Source: Plantago major
Lineage: Eukaryota > Streptophyta > Magnoliopsida > Lamiales > Plantaginaceae
Reading direction: 5' to 3'
Assembly (NCBI GenBank): GCA_026545765.1
Contig: CM048842.1
Coordinates: forward strand, 23,152,667 to 23,216,666
Length of the DNA: 64,000 bases
Shown: one piece after another, positions 23,634-35,570 of the stretch
Layout: every line of letters begins with the position of its first letter
Numbering within the stretch: position 1 is the stretch's first letter
Notes under the pieces: generated by a model
What the model saw: only the letters and a program-made list of their open reading frames with translations
Databases searched by the model: none
Told to the model about the DNA's origin: nothing
Made by a program: the position numbers and the translations under genes

Positions 23634-25196
23634 ATTGTATGTCCAAGTTTTTCTCGACAATAGAGGCTAAGATGTCAGATCTTGGTCTATTGAGGCGAGT
23701 ATACTCGGCATATCTCCTTGGAGGGGTTCTCTCCCTGCGAAACTCCCTTTTGTCTCTAAATTCGTTCTTTTGTTCGAACTTTCCTATCCTAGGAGGAGGT
23801 TCTTGTTTCGTTGGTTCTTTCCCCTTTCTGGCCCCTGCTCTTATCGGGACATTTCTTCGATACTCCTCACCGTACAAGACGCCTTCACAGATGTCTTCCA
23901 GGTATTTTCTCAGTTGTGATTTCTTCATTAGAAAGCTTCTTTCGAAGACCGTCATTATATGTGTTGGCGTACAGGTGTCGTACCCGTTCTTTGATGCTGT
24001 GAGGTTCCACCTGGCGTACTTCAGCATTGAAGCGGTCGAGGAAAGTTCTAAGGTCCTCGTGCTCTTTCTGGATTACTCCTACCAAGTGTTCCATTGATCT
24101 CTTCCGCTTCTTTGCTTTCTCAAATCTTTTTCAGGAAGAGAGAGGCAATATCCGCATAAGACTTGATGGAGCCATTGGGCAAAGAGGTCCACCAATCCAT
24201 CGCTTCTCCAAAGAGAGTAGTGGAGAAGTTAAGAGCCTTCATGTTGTCATTCAGGCCGTTGGTCTCCATCTTGCTCTCATACCTAGTAAGGTGCCCCACA
24301 GGACAAGTATCCCCATAATAGTGCTCAAGATTTGGGATAGTGGAGTCGGGGCGCTTCCTTTCCCTTCTTATCTCATCACATAAGGGATTGGGAGTTCTCA
24401 GAGTCACCTTCTCATGTGCCTTCACCATTCTGCTCAAAGTAGCAATTTGAGTCTCCAAGGCTTTCTGCTGGACATAGATCTGCTCCGCGTTTAGCCTCTC
24501 GCCCGTTCTTGGGTTGATTGCCACATCTGGAGGAAGATCATCAACGGGGACTATTGAGATGCTCTCCGCCACGTGGACTCTTGGTCCGTGCTACATAGCC
24601 CCACGTCTGCTAGTTCCAGCTTTATCTGCTCGCGGTCTCGCTGGGCTTCTTTCCCGGTGTCCATGAGAAGCAGCGGCTCTCCTGTTGAGAAGGTTCCTTA
24701 GATCCTCCGGTTGGTCTGGTTCTCCTAACCTTTGTTGGATTGGACGGTGCTCGTTCCTTGATTGTGCAGGTTCAGCTTGCCTTGGAACTGCCAAAGGAGG
24801 AGTGGGTTGAGGTGGCTGGAGGTTGTTTGATCCAAAGCATCCTTGGATAGTGGTGATCAAGAGGCCAAACTAATTCTCACTCATCCCAAACTCACTTGGG
24901 CGAATGATTTGTCCGTTCGGAAGAGTGAAGTTTCTCCCCGGAGGAGGACCATGTGTTTCTGACGGAGGAACCTGTCCTTCGACCCCGAGTACCTGGGTGC
25001 ACGTTGGTGGATCAGTGGCTCTTTCCTCCTCCGAAGAGAGACTAGCGGTGTGGCCATCACTTGGATAGTCCATTATGTTTCCTGAAGTGGCTCTCGCCGC
25101 TCTTTCCCTCCTAGTGGGAGGTCTGCCTCTTTGCCTTTGGGTGGACATCCCGATCGCAGTAGCGTTGGTTCTTATGGACCTTCTTGTTCTTGCCAT
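23634..25196 (-). pseudogene. Gypsy gag polyprotein, broken
   Basis: The likely start is the ATG at 25196 (MARTRRSIRTNATAIG), just below the primer site. A Pro/Arg-rich N-terminal half is followed by the Retrotrans_gag core: ALNFSTTLFGEAMDWWTSLP and, in the next frame, 'VGVIQKEHEDLRTFLDRFNA'. In-frame TAGs occur near 24869, 24590 and 23635, each one C-to-T change from CAG, and an extra A in a run near 24127 shifts the frame between the two core halves. Would have formed the particle shell. Confidence 0.8.
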
Positions 25197-25227
25197 TATT
25201 GAAGAGATTGGAACTTTTCGTAAAGAA

Positions 25228-25245
25228 TTCCCACAGACGGCACCA
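25228..25245 (-). other. Primer-binding-site-like sequence of the gypsy element
   Basis: On the - strand, TGGTGCCGTCTGTGGGAA follows the LTR end after three bases. The TGG start fits pairing with the CCA end of a tRNA; the tRNA itself was not identified. Confidence 0.6.
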
Positions 25246-25248
25246 AAA

Positions 25249-26138
25249 TATTGAGGGTATGAGTCCCCCAACCACTTAATGAATTTCTCTTGCTTTCCTT
25301 CACACTAAATACCCCAAGTGCCTAGCTCGTAAGGGCCAAGGGACAGAAGCCTGTAAGAACCGCCGTACTGGTAAGAAGCGACACGTAAGGACCTGCACAA
25401 GTAGCTGGGGAGGGGGGGGGGGGGGTTTAGAACCTTATACCCGATTTGCGTAATGTCAAACCGGATGGAGACTTTACTTGCGAGAGAATGAGAATCTGCT
25501 CGGTATAGGAGTCAGGGTTCAGAAGTGATTATTTCTTACCGTTATCATGGGAATGTGTGCCATATATATAGATTTCTCCCCAATTGGGAGGGTTCCACCA
25601 GATCGTGCCAAGTGTCAGGCTCAGATTGAGCCAACAATGCCTCAATAGGCCCATGGCCCATTAATGACTCCCTAACCCATTCCTTTTTGGACTTTCGGGG
25701 GTAGATTAGTCATTAATGTGAGAGTTTGGAGACCTTTTGCAGTCTGCCATGCATGAGATCCGAGAAGGTAGGTCTAGACCATAGGTCCGAATCCTACTAG
25801 GTTGGACTGGGGGTTTCCAGTCCATATACTGTCCGAAGGAGGCGGTCCGGGACGTGTAATTCGGTCCTCAATGCTCACAAGTGCCAGTTCACTTGGTTGC
25901 TTATGAGGTTGTTGTGCTGAGTCCGGACGGTTATCCGGGTCGGACTGTAAGGTTACGGACCTTCATCAAGGACGGACCCACTGCCCTTGGGCCCTCCTGT
26001 TGCTTTCCACCCGGGTGGGTCGGATCTACAGAGGCTCCGGGTCGGACTATAAGATCCCGAACTCGTGGATAAATTGGGACGCCTTAGGATTCATTCCAAA
26101 GGCGTCTATGACGGACTGGACATATTTCTGTATTAACA
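25249..26138 (-). repeat. 5' LTR of the gypsy element (890 bp)
   Basis: Matches 11499-12334, with a poly-G insertion at about 25410-25424 absent from the partner. Its inner end reads TATTGAGGG instead of TGTTGAGGG, a change of the terminal TG/CA. Confidence 0.88.
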
Positions 26139-26454
26139 TGATCGATATTTCATATGAGTGAAATTTATAATCCCATATTTTTCACCATCATATGTAGAAT
26201 AATTGTTTTTGTCGATTGAAATCGACATCGTATATGTTTATAATCCCATCTAAACATAAATTTTGCTACATTTTAAACATAAAAGTTTAAAGCATGTAAA
26301 ACGTCAAAGTCAGTGACGGAGCCAGGATTTTAGGTCAGGTAGGGCACAAATAAAAACCCAAACTTTTAACTATATAAATGTTGTTTTTATAATATAAAAA
26401 GTAAAAATAATCCACATATATGTAATTCACGATGCATATATTTTTGTATTCAAA

Positions 26455-26455
<1 letters not shown>
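26139..26455. other. Short AT-rich stretch between the gypsy element and the hAT nest
   Basis: The phrase 'agtgacggagccaggatttt' at about 26313 is of a type often seen at the ends of plant retroposon-like repeats, but no partner end was found. No gene. Confidence 0.35.

Positions 26456-26529
<74 letters not shown>
26456..26529. repeat. (TA)n microsatellite grown out of a target-site duplication
   Basis: The run begins cacatata, which equals the 8-bp sequence at 49823-49830 after the far end of the hAT element, and then continues as (TA)n up to the hAT terminus at 26530. Confidence 0.7.
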
Positions 26530-26535
<6 letters not shown>

Positions 26536-26739
26536 TGTGCAAAAAATCCACCCGTCCAAACCGCCGCCTTTCACCCGCACTCGCCAACTATTTTTCTTAT
26601 AAAATGTGTGGTGGGTTAATTTTTTTTCACCCGCCATTAGTAGGTGGGTGGTGGGTTGGATGGGTGCAACCCGCGATCCACCCGTCATTTTTATGTATGT
26701 ATGTATGTATGTATGTATGTATGTACACTACAAAAAAAA

Positions 26740-27125
26740 CCAGTTTTAGCGACGAAATTATCCGTCGCTAAAACTGTGTCGATCCGTCGCTAAATCCTTA
26801 GCGACGGATAACCCTCCGTCTCCAAACCAATCGTCACTATTTTTTTTGGCGACGGATAAGTATTCCGTCGCTAAATAACGACGAAATGGCGACGGATTAA
26901 TCCGTTGACCAGTCTGTCCGAATTGACGACGGATTACTTATCCGTCGCCAATCAGTTACGGAATTTAGCGACGGAATTATTTCCGTCGCTAAATTCTGTA
27001 ACTAATTTGCCCTTAATTTGTATGGAATTTAGCGACGGAAATAATTCCGTCGCTAAATTCCATGGGCTAATTCGCCTTAATGCGTGAATTTAGTGACGGA
27101 ATTATTTTCGTCCCTAAATTTATTG
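26740..27125. repeat. CACTA subterminal repeat region, left
   Basis: At least a dozen copies of 'ccgtcgctaaa', 'gcgacggaa' and variants in both directions, often as palindromes such as atttagcgacggaa...ttccgtcgctaaat. These are the expected binding region for a TNPA-type protein. Confidence 0.8.
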
Positions 27126-27319
27126 TTTTTAAATTTTTTTTAATATTTCCGTTTCACCTGTTTTTTTCACAAAATATAATCATAGATAATATACCCAAAA
27201 CAATTAAATTGCATTAATATATCCGAAATAATATAAATTATCTATAAATTATCCGAAACAAGAAGAAGGTGAAATAGTGTCAAATTATCCATAACAAGTC
27301 CATAATAAGTCTGATGTAA

Positions 27320-29341
27320 CTAAGAATGATCGGGAGGAGGCGGTGGGTGAGACTGGGAAGAACTACTGAACATCTGGGTCAAAGCGTCCATCCGCTGAGC
27401 CATACGAGCCTGTTCCTCAAGCACTTGCTCGTAAGCTGCCTTGGTGACTATTTCACAGTGGAGAGGAGTCATCATCTCTTGAACCTGCTCCTGTGTGTAG
27501 AGATTAGATCGCGATCCTGATCCCTGGGACACGGAGAAGCTACCAGAACTCATGGAAGGGCCCAAACTTCCCAATCCATACATTCGACCCTTGCTGTCCA
27601 TTGGGTTGACCTCGAAGAAAATCTGGTCTTGCTCTTCAATTAATAGCTCATGACCGTCGATCATCCTCTCGCCCATCCTCCTCTCGACCTCACTCTGCAA
27701 TTGTTGGTTGCATACGAAATGAGATGCAATTTTAGGAATCACTTTAAAATACTCAAATACACATGTTAACCTTAAGAAAGAAACGTACCGCAATACGCTC
27801 GGCCCTCACGTCAGTCCAGATGCCATTCTTCAGTTTAGCCTTCTTGAAGTGGTACATAGCACTCTTCGGCTGTCCTCTATTGGCCTAAAAAACATATGTG
27901 CAAACAAGTAGTTAGTTGACAGGTGTGAAAGCAAAAAACTATTATGTATCATATTCCAAGTCATAAACAACATATTTACTGACCTCCATCACGTGATCTG
28001 TAACAACAGCTCCCGACCCATAGTAATGTCTGGCAGTGCCCGTACCATCTCGCGGCTCAGACAAACGATTTTGTCTGTTCTTGTAGGCTTGATCCTGGAC
28101 AAATGGATCATTCCAGTACGTCTCCCACAGTGCCCACTCGTCATCCCCCACCCAAGTTGGTTGCCTGCGTGTCTCCTTCATTTTGTAGACCATTTTCCTG
28201 TAGATGTCTGACCCTAAAGTCTCGAAAACGGAGTACAACTGGGACACCGGGGCATTGGGAATGTAGTAGTCCTTCTACAACAATTCCATTCAAAGTAAAT
28301 ATTACACAAGTTTAAAGAAAGATAACAATTTAAATATAACACTCAAATGACACTCAAATGTAGTAGTCCTACAACAATTCAATTCAGTGGCTAACATACC
28401 ACTCAAATGACACAACAAGTTCATAAATGGTGACTAACACATCAAAACAAGCTTAGTGGCTAACATACCACTCAAATTGTCCTAAAATAGACTAACACAA
28501 TGGTGACTAACATATCACCCAAGTTCAGTGGCTAACATACCACTCAAATGACACAACAAGTTCATAAATGGTGACTAGCACATCAAAACAAGCTTAGTGG
28601 CTAACATACCACTCAAATTGTCCTAAAATTGACTAACACAATGGTGACTAACATATCACCCAAGTTCAGTGAATAACATACCACTCAAATGACACAACAA
28701 GTTCATGAATGGTGACTAACACATCAAAACAAGCTTAGTGGCTAACATAAGACTCACAGATATAGTGGCTAACATACCACACACATTAATACAATGATTA
28801 AAAGAACAAATAAAGCATTCATTGTAACATTTAAGCTTACGCGCAGCTCGTCGAAGTAAAAGTGCTTCATCCGGTCCGGGACGTTTGACCACTTCTCGCC
28901 TCCAAGCATCTCCCGCCTCCCCCTGAAGATTTTGCCTAGTTTGTCCGAGGCATCCGGAGGCCAAAACCTGTTATCAATGAGACAAACATGAAACGAATAT
29001 TCATTAGTAAAATCATGTAACATATATTTATCTTAAGTGTATGTTCTACAAATCCATAATACTTACTTGTTCCTGCCGTTGGGGAACAACACCGGCTTCC
29101 CCTGAAATGTAGCACCGTCCGTCAACGTCAAGTAGGGACACCCATTAGAGGGGTAGTCACCAGGAGCATGTGCCGTGTAGGCCGGTGGAGTCTCTGGTAC
29201 CTGAGACTGGCTGCTGCTCCCACCAATGTCGTATCCAACGAGAGGACTAGTACCATGACTCGCTGGTGTACTACTAGAACCCGCTGGACTAGCAACCCTA
29301 CACCCGGGAGGAAGGTATGTCGACTTCCTTTGGCGCGTCAT
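27320..29341 (-). CDS. CACTA TNPA-like protein (plant transposase Ptta/En/Spm, PF03004 type), five exons
   Basis: Exons on the - strand: 29341-29067, 28967-28840, 28274-27984, 27884-27789, 27694-27320 (TAG). All introns have GT-AG ends. The protein begins MTRQRKSTYLPPGCR after a cttgcag acceptor-like string, so an untranslated first exon may exist. It continues with RFWPPDASDKLGKIFRGRRE, 'EKWSNVPDRMKHFYFDELR', 'ETRRQPTWVGDDEWALWETY', 'KNRQNRLSEPRDGTGTARHY', a basic 'AMYHFKKAKLKNGIWTDVRAE' segment and a Gln/Ser/Pro-rich tail. This matches Transposase_24 proteins of CACTA elements, thought to bind subterminal repeats. No stop or frameshift is seen across the five exons, unlike neighbouring element genes. 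Confidence 0.82.
28340..28790. repeat. 141-bp tandem repeat in an intron of the TNPA-like gene
   Basis: ggtgactaacacatcaaaac recurs at 28429, 28570 and 28711, exactly 141 bp apart, with shared 'cttagtggctaacataccac' and 'gacacaacaagttcat' phrases. It lies in the intron between exons 28967-28840 and 28274-27984. Confidence 0.88.
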
Positions 29342-29543
29342 CTGCAAGAGCATATAAGAAATTGCAAGAAAAAATGTGTTAGTAAAGAATACATGAATAT
29401 GCATGTAAATTAAACATATACATTTGACAGATATTAACGCACAAAAAGTAATAATAATCAACAACTAAGCATATATACACATAACAACTATGCATACAAT
29501 ACACACATACCCTCGTCCCCCCGGCTATTGTTAAGTCTATAAA

Positions 29544-31135
29544 TTACTCTTCATGCAGGTCTATGAACTCATCATCAGCTTGTACAGGCTTTCTCGCTGT
29601 TTGATCGACGACCTCTTCTTGATACGAATTGGTAATTGAGTCGTCCTTATCAATGTATTCTACTCTGGAGCGGGCCTGTATATGCGCATGACCAATCGAT
29701 CCATATATCGCGTTTGAGGCTTGGATATTCAATAAACACCACCTGCCGTGCTTGAGTCGCCAAGATAAACGGTTCATACTTAGTACGATACCTCTTCCTA
29801 TGGTTAATTTCTACCATCTGATGGAGCTTGTGTTTCTGCGTACCACTTGGAGTAGGATCATACCAGTCAACATCAAACAGAAAGGTTCTTTTCAAAGGAA
29901 ACCCCGGATATTCAAGTCGCACAATTCATCTCAGGTTCCCGTAGAAATCATACAAATCATCAGTTGCATCTTGATCTTGCCCCCTGACACACACCCCAGA
30001 ATTGCTTGTGGCCATGGCGGTGTTGGAATCAATTGTTTGAAACCTAAGGCCATTTATTATGTACGATGAGAATGTGGAGACCTTTCTGTTTGGTCCCTCT
30101 GCTAGAGATTCTAAGTAAGGACATGTGACTTTGTTGACAGGATTTCGTACGTACTCCTTGAACCAATCTGCAAATTCTGTTTTCAACTTCTCTTGAAGCA
30201 GTTCTTCAATTACGTCATCTGCACAAGCACTTGAAGCATACAACCTCTTCAAACGAGGTGCTAGAGGAAAATACCACATTTTCTTATGTGGTAGATTTTT
30301 CTTCTGACGTTTCTTTGCAGCCCCTCCTTGTAACGCTTGTACCGGTCTTTACCACAGAACTTGCACTTCAGTAGATCTTTATCCTCCCCCAATAGATCAT
30401 GCACATATCCTCACAAGAATCTATGGTTTCCATGGGCAACCCCACCCCCCGCATCTTTTTCTTCGCCTGGTAAAAGTTGGTGGGAACTAGATTTTCTTCC
30501 GGAAAAAGATCCGACATTACTTGTACCCATTCATTGAAGCTCGCTTCAGATTGCTGGCCATTAGCCTTACAACTCATTAGCCGAGCGAACAAAGACAACT
30601 CGCTCAGCCTACATCCCGGATAAATCGGCTTCTTTGCTGATTCCAGCAAGTCAAAGAACACCTGATCCGTAGGATTCGGAGGCTCCTCCACACCCCCCTC
30701 GGAAACTGGCTCCCTAGTGTCCATGAACTCTGGACCTGCAACATCATACACCATTTGCTCCATCCGTTCATGATCATAATTAGCATCAGATGTAGACGTA
30801 TTTTGAGTACTTCCGATCACATTTTTCTCCTTCCTTTTACGCTTTGAGAGATGCTCATAATCCATGAACGGTGCTCGTGTCTCACCATGATAACACCATA
30901 CCTCATACTGAGACACGAACCCCTTACGTTTCAAGTGCTCCACTACCGTTTCAGGAGGCAAAAATTGTTTATTCCTACATTTGTTCGCATTGCAAGGGCA
31001 CTTCATCTTCCCCCCACTCAAACAAGTAGTTTGTGTAAGCGCAAAAGTGATGAAGGATTCAACCCCTTCCACAAAACTAGACTGAATTCTGCCATTCACT
31101 ATGCGACGGTACATCCATGAACGATCGGGATTCAT
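29544..31135 (-). pseudogene. CACTA TNPD-like transposase lacking its catalytic middle
   Basis: It starts MNPDRSWMYRR at 31135 with the Transpos_assoc domain (PF13963 type): FVEGVESFITFA, a Cys motif in 'KMKCPCNANKCRNKQF', 'HLKRKGFVSQYEVWCYHGE'. The start of the Transposase_21 region follows (LLESAKKPIYPGCRLSELS). Frameshifts at a G-run (about 30380) and near 30300 precede MWYFPLAPRLKRLYAS. The text then jumps to the C-terminal 'ALAEGP...SGV' type region (DUF4218/4216-like) ending FPLKRTFLFDVDWYDP and 'PSLKRD', with an in-frame TGA at 29928-29926. The DDE core between 'RLKRLYAS' and 'EWVRNP'-like sequence is absent. Such an element depends on transposase from elsewhere. Confidence 0.8.
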
Positions 31136-31226
31136 AATTATATGATTTGCTTGACACGTCTACAATTATTATATTTATAACATGCATTTTACGTTAATAT
31201 AATCACCAAATAGTCTCAAAACACTT

Positions 31227-31269
31227 TGTTAGGAAATTTGTTGGATATTTTGTTAGAAATATCTATTTA
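31227..31269 (+). repeat. 43-bp stump of a copia 5' LTR
   Basis: TGTTAGGAAATTTGTTGGAT... equals the first 43 bases of the LTR at 32239 apart from two substitutions, then stops at tgacaatgattcc, which belongs to the internal 3' region (compare 45671). Confidence 0.85.
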
Positions 31270-32238
31270 TGACAATGATTCCTCTGTCTACAGGTGCATC
31301 AATCAGAAAAATGGCTATTGGATTCTGGAACTTAAGCATCTACTGGTAAATTCAAGATTTCCAGAACCAATCCATAAACAACTTATGGCATGGAGAAAAG
31401 ATAAGCCAACCTTGATCAACACCAATCACATTAAAGCCTGGTTGGATTTTGAAGTTGTCAAGAGAATTGAAGCCATGAAAAAGGACCTCTCTGATGAATG
31501 TCCATATGGAAAACCAGATGATGTGCACAGAATTCTGAATATCACAGGAACAGGCACAAGAGCAAGACTCGCTGTGGAACCCTATGAGTCGTTCTATCTA
31601 ACTGAAGATCAATACAAGGGTGACATCAGATATCTGAGGATTATCTACGAATACTTCAAGCTTTCAGATATCAGAATAGAGCATGCCTGGAAGTGGGGAA
31701 AGTATCTGTGGGTCAAACATTTTGTCAAGAAAAATCCTACCAAAACCTACAAAGAGGTCTGTGGATTTGCCAGAGACACTGAGATGCTCGTCAGAACACT
31801 TCTCTATGATTATTCTGATGACATCAAAAGGTTTGGAGACAGGAAATTTGCAGACTGATCCATAGAACTACTGTTGAAGACTTGAAGAGTTGAAGACTAG
31901 TCTATTAGGATGTTTACTTGGAGCTTGGCTACTCATGTTGTCCTAATTTACTATTTTTTTGTTGTATTTTTGTTGACTGAGCTAAACTTGTTTTATGTAT
32001 TGAAGTTATCTGTAATCTTTCCTTGTAACATATTTGATGAACTTACTCTCAGATAGTATTCTATAAAAGATAACTTGTCAGCAAAGATCACACCTTGTGA
32101 TTTGGTTGATGTTTACTTTCTGCACTTAATTGAATGAATTGAAAAATTTTAAGAAATGATTAAGTGTTGGATTGTTCACTCATCCAGATTTGTAATAGGT
32201 CAGATAGTCATCGTTGACTGATCAAAATGGGGGAAATT
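31270..32238 (+). repeat. Duplicate of the copia internal 3' end
   Basis: Matches 45671-46626 closely, including the polypurine tract next to the following LTR. At 31270-31858 the reading frame of the extra gene's C-terminus is intact: the segment contains AWLDFEVVKRIEAMKKDLS, 'YESFYLTEDQYKGDIRY', 'WKWGKYLWVKHFVKKNPTKT' and ends RFGDRKFAD before TGA. The same segment at 45671-46246 is frameshifted. Confidence 0.85.
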
Positions 32239-33897
32239 TGTTAGGAAATTTGTTAGATATTTTGTTAGAAATATCTGTTTAGATTTTGATCAGCAACATG
32301 ATGACTTATCTTAGTCTCAGAAAGGTGATTAGTACTCTTGGTTCACTTGAACATTGTAAAAGAGGAAACCCACTAAGTATGATAGTCTAGCTAATCTTGT
32401 ATAGGATGTTAGGTCTCAAAATGTAATTTTTATTTTATGAAGAGAAGACCAAGAAGAAGACATCCAAGCAGAACAAGTTCGACATTGAAGATTTGAAGAT
32501 CGCAAGATTCTTTGAAGCAGTTCTGAGATACCTTGGCCAGATATCTTGAAGACACGAATAGTTTTAAACAAACTGTGTCACAAGAGATATCTGAGAAATA
32601 AAAGGTCTATCTGAAAACAAGGAAAGTGTCCACAGATATCTATTCTCAGATACCTTGAGCTTTAACCACATTTCTGAAAAAGAAATATATATATTGCAAA
32701 CAAAGTTGTTTCAATAAAAGTGGTATCTGAAGATAAAGATAAGAACGTGCAAAGAATCAGAGAAATCTGATCAAGGTTGTCTCTGATACAAAGCATAGTT
32801 CCGTTGGCACTACAGGACAAAAGTATAGTACAATGCATTAAATGCACGGACAGAGATGTCTGAACAAAAGCATTGGTAGCTTCTGAAGAAGAAGACAAAC
32901 CTGCTACAGTACTATACACAGATATCAATAGTTTGAATTTGATTTAAGCCTAACGGATACTATTCAAACGGCACTCAAATTCATCTATAAATATCAACAC
33001 TTAGACTGCTTGAGAAGACACACTGAACACCTTGAACTCCATAAACACGCTGAACGTCTTACTCTCTCAAAGCAAACTACTTATCCTCAAGCTTTCTGTT
33101 GCGACCAAAGCTCTTGATCTTAAATAGCACTAAAGTTCTAAGTGTCCTGATCCTAAAAAAGCACAGCTATCTGTGAAAGAGTTGAATTGAAAGATCAAGT
33201 ATCTGAGATTCATTCTCTAGAACATTTATCTAAGACTTGGGTCAGTAAAAAGAACAAGATACCATACATTGAAAAGTGTATTAAGTATACTTGATTCACA
33301 GAGCTATCTGATTAACTGAAAAGTTATTAAAGAAGCTCATCTGACAACTCAAACCAAAACCAACACCATCACTGGCGTGGAGTACAGGAAGTACTTAGTT
33401 TGAGAAACTAAGGAATAACTCTAAAGTTATTGAGCACAGGAAGTACTTAGCTTGGGAAGCTAGGGAATAGCTAAAAAAGGTTTCTAAGTATAGGAAGTAC
33501 TTGGCTGTGAAAGCCAGGGAACAACTCAGGGGGAACATTTGGTTGGGTATTTGTTTAAGGAATCTTAGAATAGAATTTTTGTAAGGTGACCTCAATTATC
33601 TATTCTAGTGAATTCTAGGTCTTTGGAAGACCGAAGTGGATTAGTTGGAGGATTACGCCACCTCTAGATACCACTATACTTGCTGTGTTATTTACTTTTC
33701 TGTACTTACATTTCAGCAACACACACACACACTTTAACTGTTTCCGCACTTATCTATCTTAAGTATTCCGCGCTCTGAATCTAAGTATCAGATATCTACA
33801 CAGATATATCTGAGAAATAGTTTTTATCGACAAAAGTTTTAAAAGACTATTCACCCCCCCCATCTAGTCTTTTACTTTGCCGTTATTTGGACCAACA
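32239..33897 (+). repeat. Copia LTR 1 (functional 5' LTR position)
   Basis: TGTTAGGAAATTTG ... GGACCAACA, 1,659 bp. A TATAAATA box is at about 32985 in 'catctataaatatcaac'. Nearly identical to 46627-48285 with a handful of clustered differences. Confidence 0.92.
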
Positions 33898-33899
33898 AG

Positions 33900-33911
33900 T
33901 GGTATCAGAGC
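33900..33911 (+). other. Copia primer binding site (initiator methionine tRNA)
   Basis: TGGTATCAGAGC lies two bases after the LTR end and is the standard plant copia site complementary to the 3' end of initiator tRNA-Met. Confidence 0.92.
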
Positions 33912-34014
33912 AGGAGGTTCACAAGCCTTCTGCACTGAACCTAGATCCCCAGATAGGTGAAGGAACTTTGTCCATTTTCGAGGACTATTTCATTTGTCTG
34001 TTAAGTGTGCAGGA

Positions 34015-35570
34015 ATGTCTCTGAGTGATGCACCCGTTCTCAAACCAGAGAACTACGAGAAATGTAAAAATAACATGATGCTCCACCTTGAAGCCATAAG
34101 TGACGAAATGATCGAAGTGATAAAGAATGGCCCAATATTTATTCAACAACTTAAACAAGTCATGGAGGTTTCTAATGGTAGAGACAGAGATCAAAGCGAA
34201 GGATCTTCACAAACTGATGCGTCAACAAGTGGGAGATCTACTAGTCAAGTTATTTACGAACCAAAGCCCAGAGAACTCTGGACATCGGAAGATGCCAAGA
34301 GAAATCGTCTGGATGGTCAAGCTCGTAATATCATCATCAGATCAACACCTGAGCACATACATTAAGCGTGGGGTGCTAAACGGCGAAAGTTTCTGGCAAC
34401 TGATTGAAGAAATGCATGCGGGCGAAAACCAAAGAAAACAAGTTCGAAGTTCTCAAGTTGAAATTTCAAAATTTCAAACAAGGACCCACTGAAACTCTGG
34501 AAGAACTTGATTTCAGATTTACCACTCTCATGAGTGATATGGCAGCACTTGGTGAAGCAACAGATACTTCCAGTCAGAAAAGATTAAGACTATTGTCAGA
34601 AGTCTTAACCACAACTGGGAGCATACTAAATTCTTTTATTTTAATCAAGGAATGCCAAATATCACTCCAGTGGAACTCTTCTCACATCTTGCTACGGTTG
34701 ATTATGAGACAACACAAAGAGAACAAACAACTGAAAAGTTGCAGAATATTGCTCTAGTTGCTCAAGAAACTTCTGAAAAGAAGAAAAGCAAGGAAGAGAC
34801 TGAGGATGCTCTTGCTGCAAAGCAAATGAGCAAATATGTCAGTCGAGAAATTGAGAGAAGAAAAGCCAAAGAGAAGCTGAAAAAGCATCTAGGCTCAAAC
34901 TATCACCAGTACAAAAATATGCAAAGCTCGCTGAACAAGCCAGCTCAGAAAGCATCATGTACTGAGACAGTAGAAATTGGAAACGATATCTATTTCTATT
35001 GTCAGAAACCGGGTCACTTCAAGAAGGATTGTCCTGCCTTCAACAAACTAAGGACAGGTGACAAGAAAGATAGAAGAATCTTCAGAAGAAGCCAGAAAGC
35101 TTTATTAACTGAAGAAAGAAAGAAAATCCAAACTCAACTGGATGCTCTAGACTTTGAGACAGATTCTGAAGATGACAATTCAGATGACTCAACCTTACCG
35201 TCACCAGAATTATGTGGAGTTACTCATGATATAATCGACTTAGGCCTCAAGAAGAATGAAATGTGTGGAGTTGCTGAGATTGACGGTCCAGACATCTCTA
35301 ACATAGAAATCTGTCTTATGGCTGATGAGGTAACACATACTTCTTGTTATACTTATGAAAGTGATGAAGAAGAAATAAAAGATCTAGAAAATCTTAGGAA
35401 AGATCTTGACATCTATGAAAGAGAATTTCTAATGATCCGAGCTAGAGCCGAAAATCTTGAAGAAGAAAAGAATTCTCTTGCAAAGGAAAATTCTCAATTA
35501 GTTAAGATATCTGAGAAAAGGATCTTTGAAAATGCATTTCTCAAAGCTCGAGATATCGAGACCTAAAAGT
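34015..35570 (+). pseudogene. Copia gag with coiled-coil C-terminus, broken
   Basis: The likely start is ATG 34015 (MSLSDAPVLKPENYEKCKNN). Frame changes near 34380 and 34660 follow; the capsid stretch 'QGPTETLEELDFRFTTLM' lies between them. A zinc knuckle near 35000 reads FYCQKPGHFKKDCP; the first Cys of the usual C-x2-C-x4-H-x4-C is Tyr (TAT) here. An acidic linker and a long Glu/Lys/Leu coiled coil run to TAA at 35564-35566, and coiled-coil-like sequence continues past it to about 35890. Frame order and length suit Sirevirus gag. Confidence 0.8.

Larger units (their letters stand above)
11499..26138 (-). mobile_element. Ty3/gypsy LTR retrotransposon, Tat lineage, with an antisense extra gene
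   Basis: LTRs lie at 11499-12334 and 25249-26138. The gag-pol order read on the - strand is gag, protease, RT, RNase H, a second archaeal-type RNase H, integrase, which is the Tat arrangement. A primer-binding-site-like TGGTGCCGTCTGTGGG abuts the upstream LTR and a purine-rich tract abuts the downstream one. Between integrase and the 3' LTR lies about 6.8 kb with an oppositely oriented gene, a known habit of Tat elements. Flanks are agatc (11494-11498) and tgatc (26139-26143), a 4/5 match to a 5-bp TSD. All gag-pol parts carry stops or frameshifts, so this copy cannot move by itself. Confidence 0.9.
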
